From Motacilla alba alba (taxonomy: Eukaryota; Chordata; Aves; Passeriformes; Motacillidae): a DNA stretch of 64,000 nt. The translations under genes were made by a program, and so were the position numbers. Below the pieces are notes generated by a model. It did no database searches and was not told where the DNA came from. It saw only the letters and a list, made by a program, of their open reading frames with translations. Of the stretch, positions 49,997 to 60,905 are shown piece after piece; the first letter of the stretch is position 1; every line of letters begins with the position of its first letter. Location of the stretch: NCBI RefSeq assembly GCF_015832195.1, contig NC_052046.1, positions 39,150,911-39,214,910 of the forward strand, read 5' to 3'.

Positions 49997-52874
49997 AACT
50001 ATATTTCATTATTATGATTAGTCTTTGCTACTGATGACTTTTCAACCCTAATATCACAAGCCCAAAAAAATTTAGGTCTCAAAAAGCAGTTATCATTTAT
50101 TGAAGGTCCTCCAGGTGTACTTAGGATGGAATGCACACGATGCAGGGCTCTGATATTTTCAGAATTTTAGAAAATTAGCATAATTGACAAGAATCCCCAA
50201 TTAGAAGTACAGTTAATGTAGTAATTTCCCTCTTGATTTGGCCCCTTACTGAAACCTCCCCCTTGCTTCTAGTTCCACATTTTTTATGTCTAAATCCATG
50301 GGAAAGTGACATGGTCTTGGTTCATGGAAGAAGCAATATTAGAATTTGATTCCAGGAATGTGTTTGAGTAACAAAGTTCTGAAGCTAGGCAAGAAACTAT
50401 ATAAATATAAAACAATAGTCTGCAGAGCTATGAACATATGAAAAATATATAAAAAAGCAAAAATCTCTTGGCATCACTACCACCAGTAGCGAAATGACTC
50501 AACTATTACTCTCAGGGCAGTAATTTCCTTTTAATAAGCATTAATTACTAAATAATTATTTTAATTTCACCATGATTCTTGGGATAATCTCACCATCATT
50601 ACTGGTAATTACAAAACTTCACGTTATTTGGCAGTAGAGTTGGGATTATATTGCCCTTTACACTAATCTTTTTAATTCTAGCAAACAAATATATCCCTCA
50701 GAAAGTAATTGGTTCTTAGTCGTAGAATGTCAAACAGACATTTGCCAGAGTTCTGTGCTGGACACTTTGGCACTTATTTTCTCATTTTCAAATAAGGAAA
50801 TTAAGGCAATTTAGTACCTAGAGGCATATCAAGGGAATATAAAACTGAGAATAAAAAAACTTGTACACAATCCCATGCTAAATTGTAGCAGGTATGTGAT
50901 GGCAAATGATGTGATAGAAGTTCAATAACAAAAGCCCGTAACTAAAGCAACTGTATTTATTGGGGTGGAAACGCTGGTAAATAAATAATGCCTTAGTAGA
51001 AAAAAAAAAGGAGCTGATTTTCTGCACCCCTGTCTCTTGCAAATCATTGAAAATAAAGAATTTGTTCAACACCCAAAATTTATAAAGTACACTTTGGGTA
51101 TCTTTCTCCTTAGCCATTGTGTGCAAAAGGCTAGACTCTAAGTTTAAATGTTAAATTTAATACAGAGTAACTATGGTGAAAAATAATTAATTTAACAGAA
51201 AAACTATGAACTATACTATTAAAAGTTCAGACAAGCCTAATGTACTGAGTTAAGATTCGTCACCTCCATTTTTTAAGGTAACAATTTAACAGAATATTTT
51301 GGGATTTGGAAATGGGAGAGTAATGAAGGGAAGGAAGATTTAAGTCCTTAATTACCTCTTTGAATGAGCATACCACGAACTTCAATAACCTTCACCCCCC
51401 CTGGGGTTAAAAGAGGTCTACTGTAACCAATACTTTTATATTACATTCAGTCATATGGCTTCAGAAATCAGTTATGATATGAACTGTCTTCATGTGTAGT
51501 AGTCAAGCATTTCCCCCTACTTTATACAGTGGCACCTCTGCAAGAAAAAAAAAATAATTACAGCTAATAGCAATTTAAGGGGAATAATTAAAAGTGGTGT
51601 CAGAGAGTGAAAGGAAGATGATGCCATTTTCTAGTTAACTGGAGCATTTAAAGACTCACTATCCTATTCTTTGAGCTTAATTAAATATCTTAAAATTGTT
51701 TGCGAAGTTAATATATTCAAGTTATGAAAAATGGTTAAGATTTAGTTACTCTTATGTATAAACATATTCAGATTTCTTCACTTACACAAAATAAATTCGT
51801 GATCAGGACAAAAAGAAAGTAAAATTTAGAGTTTATTGCAAATGTCAGCATCATCATGTCTTAATTGTACTCAGAATTTATTTGTAGTAGAAAGCAAAAT
51901 TGCAAAATTACAGGAAACAACCTACATCCCTTATGTAGGTGATTATCAATAGTAACAATGTGGATAACAACCGCACCACCTGCTAGACCAGTATTTTACT
52001 CAGCAATTATTGCTGTTTTGAAGCTGGATTTTACTTGAACTGAACACAGCCCTGCATGTATCTGCAACAACATGTTAGTTTGTAAGTAATACCATTGTGG
52101 TCTCAGAAGCTCTGTTCCCTAAAATGCCGCATTTTGCTAATTAAGTATAGCTTTGAATCCCATCTCTATGATACTTATAAGAGGGACATCCATGAAGGTA
52201 TCTTCCAGAGACAGATAATATTTGATACATTTGAATAATTTAATGCAGAGGCAACCATTGTGAATACTCATTTTAGAAAAAGAGATAAATGTTCCATCCA
52301 GACTAGAATCTGTTAAGAAGTCATAAAACCATAGCCTCCAAAAAACATATAGCATCTAAAAAGAGCCTTTTGTCTTTCAATGACACTATTTCAGAACTAC
52401 AGATCAAATGAAAACATCTGATTAAATAACATTTTAAAAGAAATTCTGATTAAAAATATTTGAACTAGTGTTGACACACATTTCCGTATCAATTTCCTAG
52501 TTGATATCTGACAGATATTGTTTTCTTTTCATAAAGTAATGTAATGCAATGTATCAAAATTGTAATGATTTTACTCCAATCTTAATTAAGTATTTTGAAT
52601 GTCTCTTTGGATATGAATGTTTCAGAGGAATTTTTGATAACCGCCATGTATTTTATACCAAATGCTAATTCACAGACCTTGAAAATCTTGCAAATACAAT
52701 ATGACTTCATTTTAGAAGAAAAGGGTTTATCTGCAGAAAAAAAAGGGTTCATGAGTTGTCTTTAGATGTCTGTAACCTGATGTGTTGGTTTTGCACCTGA
52801 GAAGTAGGTTTCTGCAGAGACATTTTGTAATAGAATTTGCACTGAAATCCAGTTCATTGCTGTAGCTGCTCAGG
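49997..52874. other. AT-rich unique sequence, no gene seen
   Basis: No repeat or coding frame was recognised. The section near 50520-50740 is dense in homeobox-like words and is discussed as a possible regulatory element. A 'tgtgttggttttgcacc' word at 52793 resembles some avian LTR starts but nothing after it supports that. Confidence 0.5.
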
Positions 52875-53128
52875 GTCTGAATGAGTGAACTCTTCACTGG
52901 GTAAAAAAATGGCTCATTGGCCCAGACCAGAGAGTGGTGGTGGATGGAGTCAAATACAGTTGGACAATAGTCACAAATGCTGGTCTTCAGACCTCAGTAC
53001 TGGGGCCAGTTTTGTTTAATTTCTTTACCAAAGACCTGGATGAGTGTACCCTCACTCAGTTTACACATGAGACTATGTTGTATGGGAGCACTGATCTGTT
53101 TGAGAGCTCAAAGTCCCTATCTCATGTA
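52875..53128 (+). mobile_element. CR1 LINE fragment, RT palm region
   Basis: A continuous frame, part of it open from 52934 to 53134, carries CR1 RT words: V-V-D-G-V-K-Y-S-W, then S-V-L-G-P-V-L-F-N-F-F, K-D-L-D-E and C-T-L-T-Q-F. The catalytic F-A-D-D is replaced by F-T-H-E at 53060-53071, so it cannot encode an active enzyme. Upstream 'ctgggtaaaaaaatggctca' matches the preceding CR1 stretch. Both ends are truncated, and there is no 3' tail nearby. The 66-codon frame is therefore a retrotransposon remnant. Confidence 0.88.
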
Positions 53129-53786
53129 ATGTAAAGTATGTCATTTTTGGGAAGAAATTACATTTACATTTAGGGAGAATTTTGCCGCTAAACAATATCT
53201 AAGTTCTGGTTTCCTTTGCTTTACTGATTTTATGCCACTGACAACGCTTTAGATCACATTTATTAGGTTTTACTCTTTAGATTTACTTTCATAATTTTAA
53301 ATTAGAGTTTGAGATTGATAGGTCAGTTTAAATATGATGGCAGAATATTAACACTGACAACCAAAAATTGATGATTAGTTACTGTATAATACAGCTCAGC
53401 AGTAAACAAGCTCTTCCACCTAAATCTATGTCTGCACTACCAATATCCATATAAAAATTTTGTCTCCCTAAATGCTACAACTTCCTGTTCAGGCACATCC
53501 ACTTAGATGAATTATAAACGAAAGTTTTTTCAATAATACTTGTCATGAGCTAAGTCTTTCAGTTTGTAAACTAGCAAGAGCATGGAAGTAAACTATGCTG
53601 TCAAAAGCTCAGAAGTGCTTTTTAAATTAAAATTTTAAAATTCATGGACAGATAAATGGTATCTGAAGAAATCTTAAGAATCATAAAAAAAGAGAATTAT
53701 CTTCTATCAACCATATACTGAAATTCAGTGTAACTTGTTCACCTGGCCAATAGATTTATTTTCTGCAGAAGGCAAAACTATGGATC

Positions 53787-53818
53787 ATCTTCTTCCTCTT
53801 CTTCTTCTTCTTCTTCTC
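53787..53818. repeat. (CTT)n polypyrimidine tract
   Basis: TCTTCTTCCTC followed by clean CTT units and then CAG. It resembles a splice acceptor, but the sequence after CAG has stops at once in two of the three plus-strand frames. Confidence 0.8.
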
Positions 53819-54869
53819 AGATTAATAAATAAAAATTACATTAATGTCAGTGCATTATAGGCCTTCTGCACTTAGGAAATGATACCGTGAAGAATTTTGT
53901 ATGTAAAAATTCTACATTATTTTGAAAAAGATATACTTAAATGTCAGGTCCTTACTAAAATCATAGTGGCTTTGCATGGATTTTTTTTCAATTCTGAGAT
54001 TTTCTAGGGTATGGGACTTGAGAGAAAGGATTGAAATGTGTTTTCTTTCCCTGGCTCCCCACAGTAGTGTTTTATGAAAGAGCTCACTAAAATAACTTTT
54101 TGAGACATAGACCTGGTTACTGAGTCCAAATATGAATCTGCATTGCTTTTAAAGTCCTACAAAATGTCCCAAATTTTAATTTTACTTATATTTTTATTCT
54201 AGTACAATTGTCTATGGTACTTCATAAAACACAAGTTGTCTTGCATGAGATTTAGCAAAACCTAATGCAACCATGACACACAGTCTCTGCTCCAAGAGAG
54301 AAAAAGTCATTTAGGTAACACAAAATTACTCCTAATACTTTAATAAGGAAAAGAAAAAAAATTTAAAAGCACCAATCAATGCATTTTATAAGGAATTAAC
54401 TTTGTGGCAAACATTTGCCCTTTTGAAATTTCTGAAAAATCAGCCAAATTCTGTGCACTTAAGATCTAGGAATAAATTTTAGGAATTATCTCTCATGGGT
54501 TGTCCTCAGCCTCTAGACATAGTTCTTATGTCTGTAGCATTTCCAAGAAATCTCCCTGTACTTACAGTCACATCCAAGGGTTCAGTTATGAACAATTGAA
54601 AATATTTTAAGCAAACTGCAGATTTTAGATGAGATTACTAAAGCAGCATATATAGAGAGAAGAACCTTAATACACAATGCTTTTAATTTCTGAACACCAA
54701 CTCTCTTTAAAACTAATCCTCAGATGTTTCATATGCTACTAAATCATATAATATGCCACAATACTCTTTGTTGTCATTTATGGTTAAGTCTACTCTTCAC
54801 AATCCCCAACTCATGTATGTGGAATCATGCTACCTTTCACCACAACTGATTGCCAGAGCCTTAGATTCC

Positions 54870-54888
54870 ACCCCTGTGGAACAGGGGT
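54870..54888. other. Short perfect hairpin
   Basis: ACCCCTGT and ACAGGGGT form an 8-base perfect stem around the loop GGA. No T run follows. It stands out in AT-rich flanks, but no function is apparent. Confidence 0.45.
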
Positions 54889-55664
54889 CTAGAAAGAGTC
54901 AGCCAACATTCCTAAAATGAGATAATGCCTCTGGCACTGACCATGAAAAATGGTTATTGGAGGAATATAAAAATACGTTCAAACTTTACAGTGAATACCT
55001 TGAAAAAAACCCCACAACAGTTTACATGTGTATGTTAAATTGTGCCTGCTTTTAATCCATCGAAGGCAGGTTGTGACTTCTTTGAAAGGCCATAAGTCAT
55101 GCTTGGTGCTTTCTCTATAGTTCTCTATCTTCCTCTTGGGCTTTATTCCAAGATCTCCTCCAAGGGGTCTTTACTTGCAAATCAGGTCTTAGAAATACAT
55201 GAAAATGCCAATAAAACCGTTGAACTTCATGGAGTGAATACTTTCAGTATTTTTGTGATCATGGATTTCATACCTTCGGTCACCTGAGATTCTAAGTAAA
55301 CTGAATGATCCGGTACATTTATGCAATTTGAAAAGCAGAGACATAGCTAACAAAGTATGCATACTTTTAATTTCTGTCCTTAGAACAGAATAATTTTGGC
55401 CATGGAATGACAAAACAGAAGATTCAGAGATTATACCAATTCTTCATGGCTTCACATTATGGTCTTTTCTAAGCCTACATTAGCACTGGAAGACATTTCT
55501 ATGACCATAGAGCACTTGAGAAGGTAATGAAGATAATATGCTTTATGTTTAATTAGCAGTGCTGTTGATCCTGCTAAAAACACAAATGTGATTAACAGTA
55601 ACATCTTTGAAACTTCCACTCAATTATAGACAGATATACTTTTAGATATAGCACTGGACACCAG

Positions 55665-55703
55665 AAAAAAAAAAAAAAAAGAAAGAAAAAAAGAAAAAAA
55701 AAA
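55665..55703. repeat. A-rich simple repeat
   Basis: Long A runs with GAAAG and AAG interruptions. No element body is attached on either strand. Confidence 0.8.
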
Positions 55704-56107
55704 GCAGGAACTATTGGCCTCGCACAAAACTGTTCTGAACCAAACTCAGTTAAAGGAAAAGTCATAAATATTTATACTGGAATATACAGGGAAAAGGGAT
55801 GCAATAAACACCATTGTTGTTGTCTGTTTCTGTTTCAGGCTCATATTTCTATTCCTGTCACCCTAATTTCACAGTGATTTTCTGACACAACTCCCTTCTT
55901 TGCTAGTAGGCAGTTTTCTTCAAAGAATATTGACTGGCAGCATCTAAACAAGTTCAATCATGATAAAAAGAAGATACTTTGAAATAATAATGAACATCAT
56001 CATAACCAGTCCTATTAGCTCTTTTTTTCCTGTTTTTCCTTCCTTTATGAATAAAAGTAACTAAAATCTCATAGCGTGAATAAAAGGAAAAAAAAAAAAG
56101 GGAATTA

Positions 56108-56635
56108 CTGCATTCTATAAGAACATCAAATTCAGTCATTAACCCATCACTGCCCAAGTCCACCACTAAGCCATATCCCCAAATGACGTATCTAATAGGG
56201 ATAGTGACTCAACCCTGGGCAGCCTGTTTCAGTGCTTGAACACACTTTTCCATGAAGATATTTTTCCTAATACCCCATATAAACCTCCCCTGGAGCAGCT
56301 AAAGCCATTTCTTTTCAGCCTGTCACTAGTTACCCAGAAGACACTGACATCCACCTCACTGCAACCTCCTTTCAGGTAGTTGTAGAAAGGAATAAGGTCT
56401 TCCCTGAGCCTCCTTTTCACCAGCCTAAACACTCCCAGCTCCCTCAGCCACTCTTCAGAAGACTTGGCTCCAGACCTTTCTAGAACTTTATCACCATTCT
56501 CTGGACATGACGCAGTACTTTAATGTTTTAATTTTAGTGAGAGATTCAGAACTGAACACAGGGTTCAAGATGAGGCCTCACCAGTGCCAACCAAATACAG
56601 GGAGATGACCATGGCCCTGGTCCTGCTGGCCACAC
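56108..56635 (-). mobile_element. CR1 LINE fragment, ORF2 C-terminus and 3' untranslated region
   Basis: Plus-strand blocks include 'gcccaagtccaccactaag', 'ctgggcagcctgtttcagtg', 'ataaacctcccctggagcag', 'caggtagttgtagaaaggaa', 'gatgaggcctcaccagtgcc' and 'ggtcctgctggccacac', the reverse complement of CR1 in order. The minus-strand frame near 56400 gives K-R-R-L-R-E-D-L-I and [11 protein letters not shown], matching the ORF2 C-terminus. It is 5'-truncated near 56635 and lies head to head with the next CR1. Confidence 0.9.
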
Positions 56636-56739
56636 AAATGCTCACAGACTTGCTTGCAGGAAACTTTTTTTTTATTTTTAAAGAACAAGCTAAACCAGTG
56701 GAAATATGGTTGGACTTGAGAAAATGGCAGTGGTTTATG

Positions 56740-57825
56740 TTTACTAGAAACCAAGGTACATGGGAATCCAGAGAGGTCCCAGCTGATAAGAATTTGGCAA
56801 ATATTGTCCTGATTTTCGAAAATGGAAAGAAGGAGGACAGAAATAGGAGGCCTGTCAGACTCACATGTCACAGGATGAGTGATCTGTGCTCTTCAGGATC
56901 TTCATAATGACTTGGACAAAGGACTGAAGGGGATACTAAGTAAATTTACAGGTGATACAAAACTGGGAGGTGTTCCTGATTCTCTCCCAGGCAGGAAAGC
57001 CCTGCAGAGAGACCTGGACAAATCAGAAAGCAATCACCAACCACATGAACTTTAATAAGTGAAAGTGGGATGAGACAACCCTGGATGTACAGATAGACTG
57101 GGGAATGAGAGGCTGGAAACCAGCTATGCAGAAGGGAGCCTGGGTTGGTGGGAAGTTGAAGATGAACCAGCAGTGCCCTGGCAGCCAGGAGAGCCACCCG
57201 TGTCCTGGGGTGCGCATCAGGCACAGCATCACAGCTAGGCAAGGGAGGGCCTTGTCCCACTCTACACTGGGGTGGCCTCACCTCGAGTGAGCCCTGTGTG
57301 TAGCTCTGGGTGCCACAGTATAAGATAGATATGAAACTATTCTACAGAAAGTCCAAAAGGAGTGCAACAAAGGTGGTAAAGGACCTTGAGGAGAAGCCTT
57401 GTGAGGAATGGCTAAGACCACTTGGTCTGTTCAGCTTGGAGAAGAGAAGAATGAGAGGAGATCTTGTTGCAGTCTACAACCTTCTTGTGAGGGAAGAGGA
57501 GGAGCAGGCACTGACCTCTGTAGTGACAGTGATAGAACCCGAGGAAATAACCTGAAGTAGTGTCAGGGCAGATTTAAGTTGGATATCAGGAGAAACTTCT
57601 TCACCCAGAGTGTGATTGGGCACTGGAACTGGCTCCCTAGAGAGCCTGGTCACAGCACCAAGTCTGACAGAGCTCACAAAGCATTTGGACAAAGCTCTCA
57701 GGCACATGGCATGCCTTGCAGCACATTATGCACATCTTGGGGATGGTATCATTAAGGAACAGGAGCTGGACTCAATAACCCTTGTGAGACCCTTCCAACT
57801 CAGTGTGTTTTGTGATTCTGTGGAA
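56740..57825 (+). mobile_element. CR1 LINE fragment with internal deletion, ORF2 to 3' end
   Basis: The copy begins in RT sequence ('gaggtcccagctgataaga', then G-K-K-E-D words near 56826 and 'aggaggcctgtcagactcac' near 56846). It then jumps near 56875-56895 to N-D-L-D-K-G-L-K-G, skipping the central palm region. The catalytic box reads F-T-G-D at 56945-56956 instead of F-A-D-D. Further on come R-K-A-L-Q-R-D-L-D, then the C-terminal words S-A-T-K-V-V-K-D-L-E and L-F-S-L-E-K-R-R-M-R-G-D-L near 57365-57465, then the 3' untranslated region ('gggcactggaactggctccc', 'ccttccaactcagtg'), ending in 'tttgtgattctgtgg'. It is the longest CR1 copy here. Frameshifts are frequent and it is not functional. 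Confidence 0.92.
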
Positions 57826-60439
57826 CATTTTTGCCCCTTTTTTAGATACAATGCAAAACATGCCTAGGTAAAAAAAGTCTGATCCTGCCTCTTAGATTTT
57901 CAGACAAATAAAATCTGTTTTATTTATGTGTATTAGAAGTCTGGTTCTGTATGGGCAAGAAAATTCACAAGACCAAGCTGTCTATGTATTCTGACCACCA
58001 CCCTGATATTTACATTTTCTTGACACTTCAAGTGAAATGAGAAAATTCATTATACGTGGGAGCTAAGCGGATACTCTAGCATCAATGAAAAAAAAGAAAG
58101 CTTTTGGCTGCCCTAATGAATACTCTTATTTAAACCAGATTTCATATCAGTGAAATTATACTCAGATTTTTTTGGGTACAGTACTTTCCTGGAAGCTTTT
58201 TATGCAAATCCCAATGACATTGTTTCAACAATGGTCTTTTCCCTGCAATTGTTTTAACACTGACAAATAAAGTCTCAATTTATTTATGGGCCTGGAAGAG
58301 TCAAGTCCCTTTTTCACAATGAGGACTCAGAATAATTTCTTAGCTAAAGGATTGTCCTTTTTTCTATACAATCATTGCTGCCAAGAGTCATATTAGATGT
58401 GTTGATATGAGAAACTGAAAAAGGAGTGCATCAGAATAAAAATACAAGCAAAAATAGTATCTACCGCTTCTCAAATTCATAGCTGATGCATCCTGTGTTT
58501 GAATTAAACAACCCGAAAAAATGCATGTTTTAAAAATCAAAATTAAGCATATTTAGTATAATTTCATATTTTTGAGTGCTTGCATTTGCAGACTGCATCT
58601 CACTTTCTCAAGCCAAGTAAATTAACCAGAAGAATACAGTTGAACTACTATGAAAGAAAAAAAGTTTAATCACCTTGACACAGTCTAACAATCACTATGA
58701 CAATTATGTGAAAGTGTCAGCTGAATGTTCAGCAAAATGCTGTTAATACTAGGTCTAAGATGCATAGCAAATAAGGGTTTATGCCAGTATTAAGAATGCA
58801 AACCTAGTCAGTCAGTTAATTACCTAATATGCAGAAGATTCCATAACTTATCTTACATTTCAGATAATGACAGACTTCTTTCAGTGAGCAGTCTGCCTTA
58901 TCAGTACAGGTACTGCAGGTGTTTCAAATAGCTGGCTGATTGCCTAGTGACAGTCCATTTGAACAACTGCAGATGACATGAAGACAGCAGAAAATTGCAA
59001 GTCTCATAGAAGAAAAAAAATGCAAGCAGCTTCCTACCCTAGCTAAAATAATGTAGAATACACTTCAAATTCAATTGTAAAATACAATAAATCTTTATCA
59101 TATGAAATTTAGGAAAAAAAAAACTTAAAAAAATTTTTGAGACTGCCTGATCATGGCCAAGTGCTGCAAAGTCAACACATTGGAATGTTGTGGAATCTGA
59201 AGAGATTCAACATGATTATTTAGCTCCTATTAGTTTGCAACTCTAAACAGCATACTGAAGTAACCATCTTAATAGATGCTTTCTGCAAAATAATATTAGT
59301 TGCCTTCAATATATTTGGATAGTTTATTTAAAAAGCATGTAAATTGAAATATTCCACATATTGTATGGATGCAGCACCCCAGCATTTCCTGGAGACCTTA
59401 ATCTCTGTTCTCTCATATTTCAACTTCAAAAGTATATACAAACAAGCAAACAAAACAATCCCCTTTCTCCACTTAATTCTTACCACTATCTAATGGATGT
59501 CCCACATACTTTCCTTGCACTACATACTTTCCTTGTACTTCTTCCTTTTATGAGCCTGAAAAACTGAATTTTAATTCCTTGTCACAACCTGTACAGTCTA
59601 ATGTGTTTTTCACTTACAGTCTTTGAAACAAGCAGGTATTCAAGACTGAGCTTCTCTATGTTGTAAAGTACTTTTCCCTCTAATGAACTCCTAACACAAA
59701 TCTCTCTATACAAATTCAGATTTCTAGGGTTTCATACATATGAATTTTCTATCTGATAGACAAAAATAGAAATATTACTTGCTATTAGAAGCAGCAGTGA
59801 CCATTAAGGTATCACAGTTAACATGAAGGTATCAGAGGGAGAAAACAAGCTTGGTTTCTGACAAAGAGTATAACCATGTAAACCTTATTTTTATGGAAGC
59901 TAAGATAACAAAAAAAAATAACCCTAGTAATTTAATAAAATATTATATAATACAATAAAATGCCTTCCTGAAACATAGCCATTATAATTAAGAATATTCA
60001 TGAACTATGGGAAGGTGTTTAGAAATTGCTAAGCGAAATGGTGCAATTCATAATCATATAATATTCAGTGAAGGAAGAATACACTATATCTTACTATAAT
60101 ACTGGCATAGAGAAGGACCTTAATTTTAAAGAGAAGAACTAAGTAAGCCATTTCAGAAGAAAGTAAATAAGGTAGGAAATAGAAAAAAAGGGACGTCTCA
60201 GAATATCAGAATATTGTGGAATCTAGAAATATTAAATTGAAAGCTCATATAACCTGATTTTACTTAAATACAGAAGGATTGAGAGAACATGTGGTCCTGA
60301 ATGTCCCTAGAACATGAATTGCCAGAACCTATACATTCCCATTTTCTTACACTCTTCCTTACCTGAATATTTATGGGGAAAGTCCAGGAACCTGAGACAG
60401 GGCACGCTGCTTAACTGATCTCCATGATGGATTCTGAAG
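57826..60439. other. AT-rich unique sequence, no gene seen
   Basis: No repeat, RNA gene or coding frame was recognised. The longest frame (68 codons at 59361-59567) looks like noise. Confidence 0.5.
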
Positions 60440-60905
60440 TCTGAGTCAACGCTATGTTATGTGGTTGATATTTTAGAGGGAAGAGTTGCAAATGCAGAGG
60501 GGCCCTGACAGGGTTGCCAGGTAGATCTGCACAACCTTATGAAGTTCAAGTCCAAGTGTCAGATCCTGCAGAGGCATGATGACAGTTCCAAACATGGACA
60601 CTGTCTGGATCAGGAGCGGATAGAGAGCAGCCTTGAGGAGGAGGACTTAGACATGCTTAGAAAAACTGAATGTGACCCTGTAAAGTGAACTCACAGGTCA
60701 GAAAGCCAAGCATGTCCTGGGCTGCACCCAAAGCATCCAAGTGTGGGCAGAAGGGGAGGGTGGGGCTCCTTCCCTGCTGCAATGCATTCAGCTCTGGAGT
60801 CGCCAGGAGGATTTGGATTTTTTATCTGAGTCCAGAGGAAGGCACAAAGATGATCAGAGGTATAAAACAACACTCCTGTTAAGACAGGCTGAGAAAGCTG
60901 GGTTA
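60440..60905 (+). mobile_element. CR1 LINE fragment, ORF2 C-terminal half
   Basis: In order the segment shows 'ttgatattttagagggaaga' and 'caaccttatgaagttcaag' (N-L-M-K-F words), 'gagagcagccttgaggagga', 'catgtcctgggctgcaccc', 'ttcagctctggagtcgcca', 'aagatgatcagaggtata' and 'agacaggctgagaaagctg'. This is CR1 ORF2 after the catalytic box. It is frameshifted many times, and the 3' untranslated region is missing. Overlapping 63-105-codon frames on both strands are shadows. Confidence 0.88.

Larger units (their letters stand above)
53129..56107. other. AT-rich unique sequence, no gene seen
   Basis: The stretch holds a (CTT)n tract, an A-rich tract and a small 8-base-stem hairpin, listed separately. 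Frames of 62-74 codons at 55099-55413 overlap on opposite strands and look like noise. Confidence 0.5.

Noticed and set aside
52793..52830. TGTGTTGGTTTTGCACC word considered as the start of another LTR
   Set aside because: No matching CA end, polyadenylation signal or GC-rich body follows; CR1 sequence begins soon after.
53787..53820. Polypyrimidine tract ending in CAG, like a splice acceptor
   Set aside because: It is a (CTT)n microsatellite; the following sequence has no sustained open frame or donor site.
57310..57555. 81-codon frame with charged, helical-looking sequence
   Set aside because: It matches CR1 ORF2 C-terminal words (L-F-S-L-E-K-R-R) and belongs to the retrotransposon.
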